Shown here in pieces: positions 18,770 through 27,821 of a stretch of DNA of 37,797 nucleotides. Source of the DNA: an uncultured Ruminococcus sp. Its GTDB lineage: Bacteria > Bacillota > Clostridia > Oscillospirales > Ruminococcaceae. The position numbers and the translations under genes are program-made. Numbering within the stretch: the first letter of the stretch is position 1; every line of letters starts with the position of its first letter. The notes under the pieces were generated by a model. That model was not told the DNA's origin, searched no databases, and saw nothing but the letters and a program-made list of their open reading frames with translations. Location: positions 1 to 37,797 of the forward strand of contig CAMWVV010000003.1 in NCBI GenBank assembly GCA_947177755.1. The letters run 5' to 3'.

Positions 18770-21547
18770 TTAGTCCTCCTGTCTGAAAGCAACACTGTTT
18801 ATATCTTCTGCCTGCCTTGTAAGTTTAAATTCAATACTGTGCAGGTCAAGACCGTTCTGTGCAAAATAGAGGCGTATCGCCGTAAAGCGTGAGAACATGG
18901 GAACTTCCTTAGAATATGATATGGGTTTACCGCCTGTACCGTTCCATGTGAAAGTACCGCTTGCCGTACCCATTACAAAGATAGTTACAGGAATCTGTGC
19001 AAGTTCTCCCTGCTCAGACGAAGCGGTAATTGTGATATTATACCAGCCTGCATTGTTCACAATCAATGCAAAACTGTAATTACCACCCTTTTCAGATTTC
19101 ACTTCACTGAGGTCAAGCCTTAAATCCCCGTCAATCTCATAGAATATTACAGGTGAATCGTCTGTGTTTTCACTTTCGGGACGATTTATTATTTCAACTG
19201 TTTCTTCTTCTCTGCAAAGTCTTTTCATAGCGTTCGTATTCATAAGGAAACGACATATATTAATTGCATTTCTTTGCAGTTCACATCTTTTCAGTCTGCC
19301 GTTTTCCAGTTCTTCAAGCGTGTCGTCGTCACCTGACGCACCGTCTGCACATACCATATAAACATCATTCTGTGCAATCGCCATTGACGCAAAGTCTGTT
19401 TTGTTCGGTTCACCGCCACGGACGTTTATATTTGCCCACCAGTCCGTCATTGTGAATCCGCTGAATCCCCATTCATTGCGGAGAATCGTTGTGTTGAGGT
19501 CAAAATTTCCCGCTGTCCATAAACCGTTGACAGAACCGTAAGTTGTCATGATACTGTCAGCATTTCCCGATTTTACAGCCATTTCAAAACCTTTCAGGTA
19601 AATTTCACGCAAAGCACGCTCTGAAATTACAGAATCAGCAAAATGACGGCTTGTTTCCTGATTGTTTCCGCAGAAATGCTTTATAGTTCCTGTAACTCCC
19701 GAATTATGAAGTCCGTTAAGTTCGGCGGAAGCCATTGAACCGCTAAGAAAAGGGTCTTCCGAAAAATACTCGAAATTTCTTCCGTTGAGAATAAAACGGT
19801 GTATATTCATTCCGGGACCAAGCAGACAGTCCACTTTGTTTGCAGTCATTTCAAGTCCCATAAATTCAAAAAGTTCCTTTACAAGTTCACTGTTGAAAGT
19901 TGAAGCTATCATAGTACCGTTTGGCAGACTGAAAGCTTTTGTACCGCAGTCAAGTCTCATTCCCGACGGTCCGTCAGAACAACAGCCAGCAGGTATTCCG
20001 AAATTAACAAGATTGTCGGAAACACCGCCGAATGCTGAAGCCGTACCTGCCGTAACTCTCGGACTGCCCATACCCTCGCCACGAATTATACACGAAAGGT
20101 CATAATCCGAAAACTGTGCAATAAATTCTTCCATAGTGTTTCTGCCGTTTTTAACATCAGAAAGTTTTATACCCACGTCTCCTGTATAAGTGATTTCCAC
20201 AGGAAGATTGTCAATGCGTCTTTGCCGTTCGTCGACTTCATTTAACGGAACGTCCTCAGTTTCGGGAATAAATCCGTTTTCTGTCATTACTGCTTTAATT
20301 CTTCTGAAAGGAATAACAGGTGACATTGCCTGTGAACATTCATACAAAACTTCTGTTTCGGGATTTACATAAATATCAGCCGTCTTTAAATTCCTTACGC
20401 TGTCGCCGACAAGGAATTTATATTCTCCCTTTTCAAGAACCCAGCAGAATCTGTGACCCGTAACGCCTGAATCGTCATAAGATGCAACATCATAATAATT
20501 TACCTTTATTTCAAGAATCTGTGACTCATTTGGTGCAAGGGTCTTTGTCTTTGCAAATCCACACAATACTTTTGCAGGCTTGCCGAGTTTGCCCTGTGCC
20601 TGTTCACAATATACCTGCACAACTTCCTTACCGCTGCAATTACCTGTATTGGTTACTTTTACACAGAAAACAATAGAATCTTCGCTATAAATATTTCTGT
20701 CGGGTTTTATTTCAAAGTCGGTATATGAAAGACCGTAGCCGAAAGGATAACGCACTTTGTCCTTTGCGAACGTTTCAAACCAGCGGTATCCCACATATAT
20801 ATCTTCACAATAAAAATTTCTTTCGCTACTGCCGAAATTTTCATAAGCAGGATAATCACTGATTTTATATGCAATAGTTTCAGGGAGTTTTCCGCACGGA
20901 CTGATTTTTCCGGTAAGAATATCCGCAGTGCCTGTACCTCCCGTCATACCGCCCTGCCATACATAAAGAACAGAATCAGGATTATATTTATCAACAAATG
21001 ACATATCAACAATACCGCCGACGTTCAGCAGTACAATAACCTTGCTGAAAGCTCTGCGGACTTTTGCAATCATTTCATTTTCCTTGTCGGTGAGAAGATA
21101 AGAACCTTTTTCGACTTTTGTGTCTTGTTCCTCTCCTGCGGTACGTCCGATTATTATAATTGCCGTTTCACTTTTTTCGGAAGCACTTCTGACCGTTTCG
21201 TCATCAAGCGGCATTTCCTCCTGTGACCACGGCTCACTGCCCCAGCCTGCTCCCATGTCATAAGGATTAAGCTCGTCCCATTTTCTGTAAATTTCAAGAA
21301 GTTCTTCATTTATTCTGATGCCTGCTTCAATAAGTCCGTCGACTATTCCGGTAACCTTTGAAACATTAACCATACCGCCCGAGCCTGTACCGCTTTTATA
21401 ATAATGGAGCTGGATTCTTCCGAAAACTGAAACAGTTCCATCACTTTTCAGCGGAAGTGCGTTGTTGTCGTTTTTCAGCATTACAATACCTTCAGCAACA
21501 GTTTTTTCGGCTGTTTCAAGATATTTATTCCAGTCAAGTGTTTTCAT
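18770..21547 (-). CDS. glycoside hydrolase family 3 protein with permuted (C-to-N) domain order
   Basis: GH3 C-terminal domain features first (AEKTVAEGIVMLKNDNNALPL; YPFGYGLSYTDF), then catalytic domain (CCSDGPSGMRLD; NGRNFEYFSEDPFLSG; KHFCGNNQE; GFSGFTMTDWW). Start reset to 21547 with RBS GGAGG. Confidence 0.92.
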   Translation of the reverse strand: MKTLDWNKYLETAEKTVAEGIVMLKNDNNALPLKSDGTVSVFGRIQLHYYKSGTGSGGMVNVSKVTGIVDGLIEAGIRINEELLEIYRKWDELNPYDMGAGWGSEPWSQEEMPLDDETVRSASEKSETAIIIIGRTAGEEQDTKVEKGSYLLTDKENEMIAKVRRAFSKVIVLLNVGGIVDMSFVDKYNPDSVLYVWQGGMTGGTGTADILTGKISPCGKLPETIAYKISDYPAYENFGSSERNFYCEDIYVGYRWFETFAKDKVRYPFGYGLSYTDFEIKPDRNIYSEDSIVFCVKVTNTGNCSGKEVVQVYCEQAQGKLGKPAKVLCGFAKTKTLAPNESQILEIKVNYYDVASYDDSGVTGHRFCWVLEKGEYKFLVGDSVRNLKTADIYVNPETEVLYECSQAMSPVIPFRRIKAVMTENGFIPETEDVPLNEVDERQRRIDNLPVEITYTGDVGIKLSDVKNGRNTMEEFIAQFSDYDLSCIIRGEGMGSPRVTAGTASAFGGVSDNLVNFGIPAGCCSDGPSGMRLDCGTKAFSLPNGTMIASTFNSELVKELFEFMGLEMTANKVDCLLGPGMNIHRFILNGRNFEYFSEDPFLSGSMASAELNGLHNSGVTGTIKHFCGNNQETSRHFADSVISERALREIYLKGFEMAVKSGNADSIMTTYGSVNGLWTAGNFDLNTTILRNEWGFSGFTMTDWWANINVRGGEPNKTDFASMAIAQNDVYMVCADGASGDDDTLEELENGRLKRCELQRNAINICRFLMNTNAMKRLCREEETVEIINRPESENTDDSPVIFYEIDGDLRLDLSEVKSEKGGNYSFALIVNNAGWYNITITASSEQGELAQIPVTIFVMGTASGTFTWNGTGGKPISYSKEVPMFSRFTAIRLYFAQNGLDLHSIEFKLTRQAEDINSVAFRQED

Positions 21548-21658
21548 TAAATAATACCTCCTTAGACAATATATTGCTGTACACATATTATACCAATTAT
21601 TTATGTCAATTTCAATACCTTTTATAAAAAAACACAAAAATTCCATTGCATATAAAAA

Positions 21659-21690
21659 AGCCCGAGGTTTTTACAAAGTCCACGGGCTGT
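21659..21690 (-). terminator. terminator downstream of MBOAT gene
   Basis: Minus strand AGCCCG...CGGGCTTTTTT hairpin. Confidence 0.75.
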
Positions 21691-21713
21691 TGTTTTGATT
21701 TTTCGGAAAACTC

Positions 21714-23093
21714 CTACAGTGTCATAAGAATCATTCCTGAACTTCCGTTATAGGAAATAAGTGCAGTACATACCGCAAGAAGCACAACAGTTATTAAAGG
21801 TGAAAGTATTTCCATAACAATTTTCAGTTTTGTCTTTCCCGAACGCATAAGCATATTTCTGAAAAGGCTTGTTGAAAAATACATACATATAAGTAACAAT
21901 ACTATATAGTATTTAAGCAGATACAGCGTCTGTGAATCTGCAAAGACTTTGTTTCCGCCGAGCATGGCAAGAAGATAACGCAGTGAATATGAAACATTTT
22001 CCCCTGAAAGAAAAACCGCACATATCATTGTTACCGCATAGGTGTAAATTATTCCTGTAGCCTTCAGAAGTTTCATACGCCATATAAGTTTTTCAATCAC
22101 TATGGACAAACCGATAAAAAAGCCCCATAACAAACCGTTTGTATCAAATCTGTACCAGAAGCCGACAGCACACCATACCAGTATAAATACTATTTTCTTG
22201 TAAATATGTCCCCTGCCCAGTTCGCATAACGGTTTTGAAAAATAACGTCTGAACCAGCATATTATCTGAATGTTCCAGTTTCCTGCAAAATCACGTATTC
22301 TTGTACTGAAAACGGGATAGTTGAAACTTTGCGGAAATCTGAACCCGAAACAGTAACCAACGCCTATACCCATATCGGCGAAACCCGACAGCGTAAAATA
22401 AAGACAAAGCAGATATGCTGTCATTCCGAGCCATGCATTGAGAGCAGACATTTCCCATACGTCAACGCTTTTTACCGCATTATAAAGCATATACATGGTA
22501 TCGGCGGCAATAACCTTTTTAACAAGTCCCTTTACAAAAATTGTAAATCCCATGCCGATTTCCGATAAATCACATTTGTGGCTTCTTAACATTTTTCTGA
22601 AAGTAGTGTATCTTATTACAGAACCCATTATTATTCTCGGAAACATCATTATATAAAGTCCGAATTTTATTAAATCACGCTCCGCACGCATATGCTTTTT
22701 ATAAATGTCAATAAGATACCCGATTGCCGAAAGTGTGAAAAACGATATTCCGACGGGAAAAAATTCCTCGGGTATATGGAAATTTTTTCTCAGAAATGCA
22801 AATGATTCTGTCCTGAATATGAAAATCATGATTATATCAAAAGATATTCCCGAAACCATAGATATTGCGGACAGAATTTTTTTGTCACGCAGTATCCATA
22901 TAAACGCCCCTGCTATATAGTTTACAATTGTATATAATATCATAAACTCAAGAAATTTCAGACTGTTCAATGCACAGAATATCATACTGAGAACAAAAAG
23001 CACGGTTTTTTTTAGACTTTCAGGCGTAATCATATAAATAAGAAGTGATAACGGAAAAAATCCGTATATAAACAGCAGACTGCTATATAACAT
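21714..23093 (-). CDS. MBOAT-family O-acyltransferase-like membrane protein lacking catalytic His
   Basis: AlgI/DltB-like topology and landmarks: FPVGISFFTLSAIGYLIDIY, FPRIIMGSVIRY, LSGFADMGIGVGYCFGFRFPQSFNYP, WNIQIICWFRRYFSKPL, GFWYRFDTNGLLWG. Confidence 0.85.
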   Translation of the reverse strand: MLYSSLLFIYGFFPLSLLIYMITPESLKKTVLFVLSMIFCALNSLKFLEFMILYTIVNYIAGAFIWILRDKKILSAISMVSGISFDIIMIFIFRTESFAFLRKNFHIPEEFFPVGISFFTLSAIGYLIDIYKKHMRAERDLIKFGLYIMMFPRIIMGSVIRYTTFRKMLRSHKCDLSEIGMGFTIFVKGLVKKVIAADTMYMLYNAVKSVDVWEMSALNAWLGMTAYLLCLYFTLSGFADMGIGVGYCFGFRFPQSFNYPVFSTRIRDFAGNWNIQIICWFRRYFSKPLCELGRGHIYKKIVFILVWCAVGFWYRFDTNGLLWGFFIGLSIVIEKLIWRMKLLKATGIIYTYAVTMICAVFLSGENVSYSLRYLLAMLGGNKVFADSQTLYLLKYYIVLLLICMYFSTSLFRNMLMRSGKTKLKIVMEILSPLITVVLLAVCTALISYNGSSGMILMTL

Positions 23094-23682
23094 CGTCTTT
23101 CTCCTTAATCTTCCTGATATATTCGGCAAGTTCACCGCTGTCCATCATAGTATTCAGAACATCAACAAGCGAACCTGCCGACATAAGCGAAGGAAGTCCA
23201 AGACTTTTCTGGAGCTTTTCACGGAGCTTTTTACTTTCATTTCCTCCGCTCAGTCCTAATTCATACAGCGTGAACTTTGTTATATCTGATTTCCAGTTAC
23301 TTTCGGAAGCTGTCACCCCCGATTTCTCAAACGCTGAAACAAGTGTTTTCACGTCTATGCCCTCAACGCCCAGTTTACCCTCCGCCGACGGTTTTTCCTT
23401 TCTTTTTTCCTTTCCGAAAACGTCGGGAATATATACATTGATTATTCTGCCTTTTTTTACAGCACCTTTTATATAACCCCTTATTTTCCGCCCTGCACTG
23501 TCTGAATCGGTAAGTATTATTATACCTGTTTTCTGTGCATAGTAACGGATAAGTTCAAGTTTTTCCCTGTCCCTGAAAATCCCGAACCCGTTCGTAACTA
23601 TTATTACAGCATCAACTACTGAAGAAAGTTTTATCTTGTCATATTTCCCTTCAACAATTACAGCTTCATTAATTTTTATCAT
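23083..23682 (-). CDS. Toprim-domain protein, ribonuclease M5-like (DUF4093 C-terminus)
   Basis: EAVIVEGKYDKIKLSS and IIILTDSDSAGRKIRGYIK Toprim motifs. Confidence 0.85.
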   Translation of the reverse strand: MIKINEAVIVEGKYDKIKLSSVVDAVIIVTNGFGIFRDREKLELIRYYAQKTGIIILTDSDSAGRKIRGYIKGAVKKGRIINVYIPDVFGKEKRKEKPSAEGKLGVEGIDVKTLVSAFEKSGVTASESNWKSDITKFTLYELGLSGGNESKKLREKLQKSLGLPSLMSAGSLVDVLNTMMDSGELAEYIRKIKEKDDVI

Positions 23683-23694
23683 CGGAATCCTCCG

Positions 23695-24756
23695 TTATTT
23701 AGTCATAAGCATTTTTGTGACCGCCTGTTCAAGTACTGTTTTTTCGTCGGCTGACGTTGAATTAAGCTGTACCGCTGTGTCACGCAGAATTTTTATACAC
23801 GAGCGTATGCGTGCGGTACTCATTCGTGAAGAGTCCCTGAAAGCGTTTCTGACCTTAAATTCCCATATATAAGAATAATCATTCATAACGTCGGCTGTGC
23901 TTTTTCCCGAATTTCTCGCACACGAAGCCCTGTAAAGGTCAAGAAAAGAGTTGGTTATATTTGCCAGAACACTGCCACGGTTATTTTTATCGGTCATCAG
24001 TTCATCAAGGGCATTGAAAGCCGATTGTCTGTTAAAAGCAGAAACAGCGTCTGCAAGATTGAAAACGGTCACACTGCTCTGACGGTGGACAAGCAGTTCA
24101 AGTATTTTCCTTGTTATCTCTTTTCCCTGAGTGTACGCACAAAGCTTGTCAATTTCATTTTCAACCGTCAGAACATCATAAAGACACATATCAGCCAGTT
24201 CCCTTGCATTTGCAGTGGAAATAGTTCCTCCCCTTGCCGAAACTTCCGAAACAATGAATTTTGACATCTCCGAAGCAGACAGCAGACCCATTTCACAGAC
24301 CGTGCCGTTTTTCCCTATAAAATCAGCAAGTTTTTTGTTTTTGTCGGTTATTTTGCCTTTTTTTGTCCTGACCTCAAAACCCGTTACATTAAATATAACT
24401 ACCGTCTGCGGAGGGACTTCCTTAATTGTTTCAATAAGTTTTTTATTAAGGGTATCAGCAGTCTGTCCGTGCATTTCCTCACGTGGCTTTTCACAGTTAT
24501 AGTCATTGATAAGAATGCAGTTATATTCCGACATCATCGGAATTATCTGTATCATATCATAAAGTTCGGAAAAATCAAGTTTCTTTCCGTTCAGTCGGGT
24601 AAGGGCAAAATCCTCGTTTTCGCCGACTGCCGTTTTAATAATCTGCCTTGTAAGCTTCTGAACTTCTGTAACATTCTGTCCGTACAGATAGTAAAGATTA
24701 TCAATTTCGCCTTTTTTAAGACGTGAATAAACTGTTTTTGAATCTGTCTGAGACAT
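23695..24756 (-). CDS. holA: DNA polymerase III subunit delta
   Basis: LYYLYGQNVTEVQKLTRQII..., HolA-like sequence and position next to comEC. Confidence 0.88.
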   Translation of the reverse strand: MSQTDSKTVYSRLKKGEIDNLYYLYGQNVTEVQKLTRQIIKTAVGENEDFALTRLNGKKLDFSELYDMIQIIPMMSEYNCILINDYNCEKPREEMHGQTADTLNKKLIETIKEVPPQTVVIFNVTGFEVRTKKGKITDKNKKLADFIGKNGTVCEMGLLSASEMSKFIVSEVSARGGTISTANARELADMCLYDVLTVENEIDKLCAYTQGKEITRKILELLVHRQSSVTVFNLADAVSAFNRQSAFNALDELMTDKNNRGSVLANITNSFLDLYRASCARNSGKSTADVMNDYSYIWEFKVRNAFRDSSRMSTARIRSCIKILRDTAVQLNSTSADEKTVLEQAVTKMLMTK

Positions 24757-24762
24757 AAAAAA

Positions 24763-26847
24763 TCACTTCATTTCAATTATTTTATATATTCCGTCTGCGG
24801 ACATCTCTGTTTTAAAATTATTCATACCCGAATACTGATATGAAACCGCTTCCTTTTCGTCAAGATAAATACTTTTTCCGTCGCATATCATTTCACTGTC
24901 TTTCGGGATTTTTCCATAAAAAACAGTAAGTCCGTTGTTTGCGGAAACTTCGCTTTTTGTGGAAACAAAACACATTTCAGATTTGCCGAAAGTAATTTTT
25001 AAAATTTCACCGTCATATCTGATTCTGTAATCACTGCTTTCTATCTCACAGCCGTTATTGTCAAAAAATATAAAATTTCCGTTTTGATACGGAACAATAT
25101 TTCCAGTAATAAACCAGTTTTTAACGTCCATGAACTCAAGTTCCGACGAATAAGACAAATAAAGTGAATGTATGTTACTTGCAAGCATAATACAATCAAC
25201 ACTGTCAATACCGTTCTGTGAAAGATATTTCCCGACATACTGCGGACTTTTATAATGACCGCTAAGGTCTATTACATAATTTCTGCTTCTATACGATATA
25301 ACTACAGAAGCGTTGTTCTCCCTGCCGAGTACCGCAACGGTGAAAATATCACGTTTCATACCGCTGTACAAAGCCGAACCAAAGGCAGTTATACACACAG
25401 ACAAGGCCGTTGCGACGGCTATGTACTTTCTGTTTTCGGTAATAACTTTTACCATAACAACTGCCACCAAACATATCAGTGCAATTTTTACAGCGATACT
25501 GTTTCCGCACGAAATATACGTAAATTCAAACCGCGAAACTTTTTCTGCAATAAAAAGAATTATCTTTATTATTCCGCCTGCCGAATGAAGTAAGGAAACA
25601 AACCCACCTGTAACCGTGTACATCATTCCGAGAATCATACAAAAAGAACACATAGGCACAATAATCATATTTGAAATCGGTGATATTACTGATATTTCGT
25701 CAAAGTAAATCATGCTGACAGGCATTACCGCAAGTGAAGTACATAACATTGTTAAAAATAAACGGCGTATTTTATCAAGACTTGTAATATCAGGAAAATT
25801 TTTCACCATATAAGGAGCAAATACACCTATTCCGAACGTTCCCGAAACAGACAGCAGAAATCCTGAACTGTATATGACATACGGATTTTCAAGACATATC
25901 ATAAGTACCGCTATGGCAAGAGAATTAAAAGTATCGTTCTGACGAAGAAATAATTTTGCGGAAAATGCAATATCAATCATTATCATCGCTCTTATTGCGG
26001 AGACGGGTGAATCTGCCATAGTCACCATGAACAGCATGAATATGTTGACAAGTCCGAATGATACAAATTTGTTTATTCCGAAAAGATTCAGAATCATCAT
26101 TACAAACATTGCCATAACCGATATATGCAGTCCCGATACAGCCATTACATGACCTATTCCCGTACGGTAAAGGGAAGTTTTCACACTGCTGTCCAATACT
26201 CTTTTCTCTCCGAAAACCATTCCGACAAGAAAACCACCGCAGTCGTCACCAAGAATAATGCGAAAATCAGAAATAATTTTTTCCCTGTAATCCATAAGAA
26301 AATTTTTTATTTTTCGGGAATTGTTATTTTCAGTGACAACATTTACAACTTTTTCGACGGTAAGAAAAATTCTGTCTGATTTATAATAACTCTCGCTGTC
26401 AAAAAAGTAATCGCCAGATATTTTCTTAAAAGTACAGTTCTCAATACTGACCTTATCACCATAGCCGACATCAAGAATATCACTGTAAAAAGAAATTTTT
26501 GCTTTGCGGACACCGTTTATCTTTCCTTTGATAATATAGCGTGCCTTGTCGTTGTCATAACAGTTATAATCCTCCACAACACCCGAAAAATTTCCCTCAG
26601 TGTTGTTATATGAAATAATATCATTGTAAACAAAATGCGTGTATATTTCACCCGACATAAAAGACAGTGCAAACGATACGGAAACTATTGCAAAGTCATT
26701 TATTGAAAATCCCTTTTGTTTTTCTGTCAGTACAAATACAAAAAATATTCCGACGGGAATCAGCAAGTGCCACAAATCTGTAAAAAAGGAAGCGAAAAAC
26801 AATCCCGACACATACCCTGCCGTAATACCAATCATTTTTCGCTTCAT
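24763..26847 (-). CDS. comEC: ComEC/Rec2-family competence protein with degenerate C-terminal MBL-like domain
   Basis: GVVEDYNCYDNDKARYIIKGKI OB-like region, YRTGIGHVMAVSGLHISVMAMFV and SPVSAIRAMIMI core motifs. Confidence 0.88.
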   Translation of the reverse strand: MKRKMIGITAGYVSGLFFASFFTDLWHLLIPVGIFFVFVLTEKQKGFSINDFAIVSVSFALSFMSGEIYTHFVYNDIISYNNTEGNFSGVVEDYNCYDNDKARYIIKGKINGVRKAKISFYSDILDVGYGDKVSIENCTFKKISGDYFFDSESYYKSDRIFLTVEKVVNVVTENNNSRKIKNFLMDYREKIISDFRIILGDDCGGFLVGMVFGEKRVLDSSVKTSLYRTGIGHVMAVSGLHISVMAMFVMMILNLFGINKFVSFGLVNIFMLFMVTMADSPVSAIRAMIMIDIAFSAKLFLRQNDTFNSLAIAVLMICLENPYVIYSSGFLLSVSGTFGIGVFAPYMVKNFPDITSLDKIRRLFLTMLCTSLAVMPVSMIYFDEISVISPISNMIIVPMCSFCMILGMMYTVTGGFVSLLHSAGGIIKIILFIAEKVSRFEFTYISCGNSIAVKIALICLVAVVMVKVITENRKYIAVATALSVCITAFGSALYSGMKRDIFTVAVLGRENNASVVISYRSRNYVIDLSGHYKSPQYVGKYLSQNGIDSVDCIMLASNIHSLYLSYSSELEFMDVKNWFITGNIVPYQNGNFIFFDNNGCEIESSDYRIRYDGEILKITFGKSEMCFVSTKSEVSANNGLTVFYGKIPKDSEMICDGKSIYLDEKEAVSYQYSGMNNFKTEMSADGIYKIIEMK

Positions 26848-26859
26848 TGCTGATATACC

Positions 26860-27396
26860 TTATTTAAAGAAAAGCGGTAATTTTTCAAGGAATACTATAT
26901 CATTTCTGTCCGCTGCATCACCCTCTGCGAGAACAGCAGAATATGTCACAATATTTCCGCCTGCTTCTTCCGCAAGTTTTCCGAGTGCGGTAAATGACTC
27001 TCCTGTACTTACAACATCATCAACTATAAGAATTTTCTTTCCTCTGAGCATTGATGCCTTTTCCTGTGAAAGATAAAGGGTCTGCACATTTTCTGTAGTA
27101 ATTGACTTCACCGACACGGAAAGCGGTTCTGTCATATAAAGTTTGACCGATTTTCTTGCAACAACATAAGGCTTTCCGCACTGTCTTGACATTTCATAAG
27201 CAAGCGGTATGCCCTTTGATTCAGCCGTAAGAATCACATCAAATTCACCGCACTTTTTAAGAAGTTCTTCCGCACAGGCAACAGTTAATTCAACATCCGA
27301 AAACATTATAAAAGCACCTATACTCACCTTGTCGTTAAGCGGACAAAGCTGTAATTCACGCTCAAGACCTGCAATTGTCATTTTATAAGTATTCAA
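26860..27396 (-). CDS. phosphoribosyltransferase, adenine PRTase-like
   Basis: KKILIVDDVVSTGESFTAL PRPP-binding motif; AESKGIPLAYEMSRQCGKPYVVARKS. Confidence 0.87.
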   Translation of the reverse strand: MNTYKMTIAGLERELQLCPLNDKVSIGAFIMFSDVELTVACAEELLKKCGEFDVILTAESKGIPLAYEMSRQCGKPYVVARKSVKLYMTEPLSVSVKSITTENVQTLYLSQEKASMLRGKKILIVDDVVSTGESFTALGKLAEEAGGNIVTYSAVLAEGDAADRNDIVFLEKLPLFFK

Positions 27397-27408
27397 GGCT
27401 GTGCCTCC

Positions 27409-27762
27409 TTACTCAGTCTTGCCGAGAGAATCAGCACCCCAGCCCATTTTTACACCGCCTAAAACGTGGAAATGCAGATGTTTCACAGTCTGACCTGCAT
27501 CATCACCGCAGTTGCTGATAATTCTGTAGCTTTCAATCCCCTCAGCCTGTGCGACTTTTGGTATAGCCTCAAAAATCTTAGCCACGTACTCCGAATTATC
27601 GGAGTTGACTTTGTTTGCACAGCAGATGTGCATTTTCGGAATTACAAGGTCATGAACGGGTGCAATCGGTGCAATATCCCTGAACGCAAATACAAAATCA
27701 TCTTCATATACTTTTGTACTTGGAATTTCACCGCTGATTATCTTACAGAATAAACAATCCAT
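27409..27762 (-). CDS. HIT-family hydrolase (HinT-like)
   Basis: MDCLFCKIISGEIPSTKVYEDD and HLHFHVLGG. Confidence 0.95.
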   Translation of the reverse strand: MDCLFCKIISGEIPSTKVYEDDFVFAFRDIAPIAPVHDLVIPKMHICCANKVNSDNSEYVAKIFEAIPKVAQAEGIESYRIISNCGDDAGQTVKHLHFHVLGGVKMGWGADSLGKTE

Positions 27763-27821
27763 AATTTTTTCTCCTTTTATATTTTTTCGGTACGGACATA
27801 ACGTCCGCACCATAATAATTA

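Noticed and set aside
27785-27812. GGTACGGAC/GTCCGCACC hairpin as strong terminator of alaS
   Set aside because: Good stem but no clean U tract on the minus-strand side, so not called as a feature.
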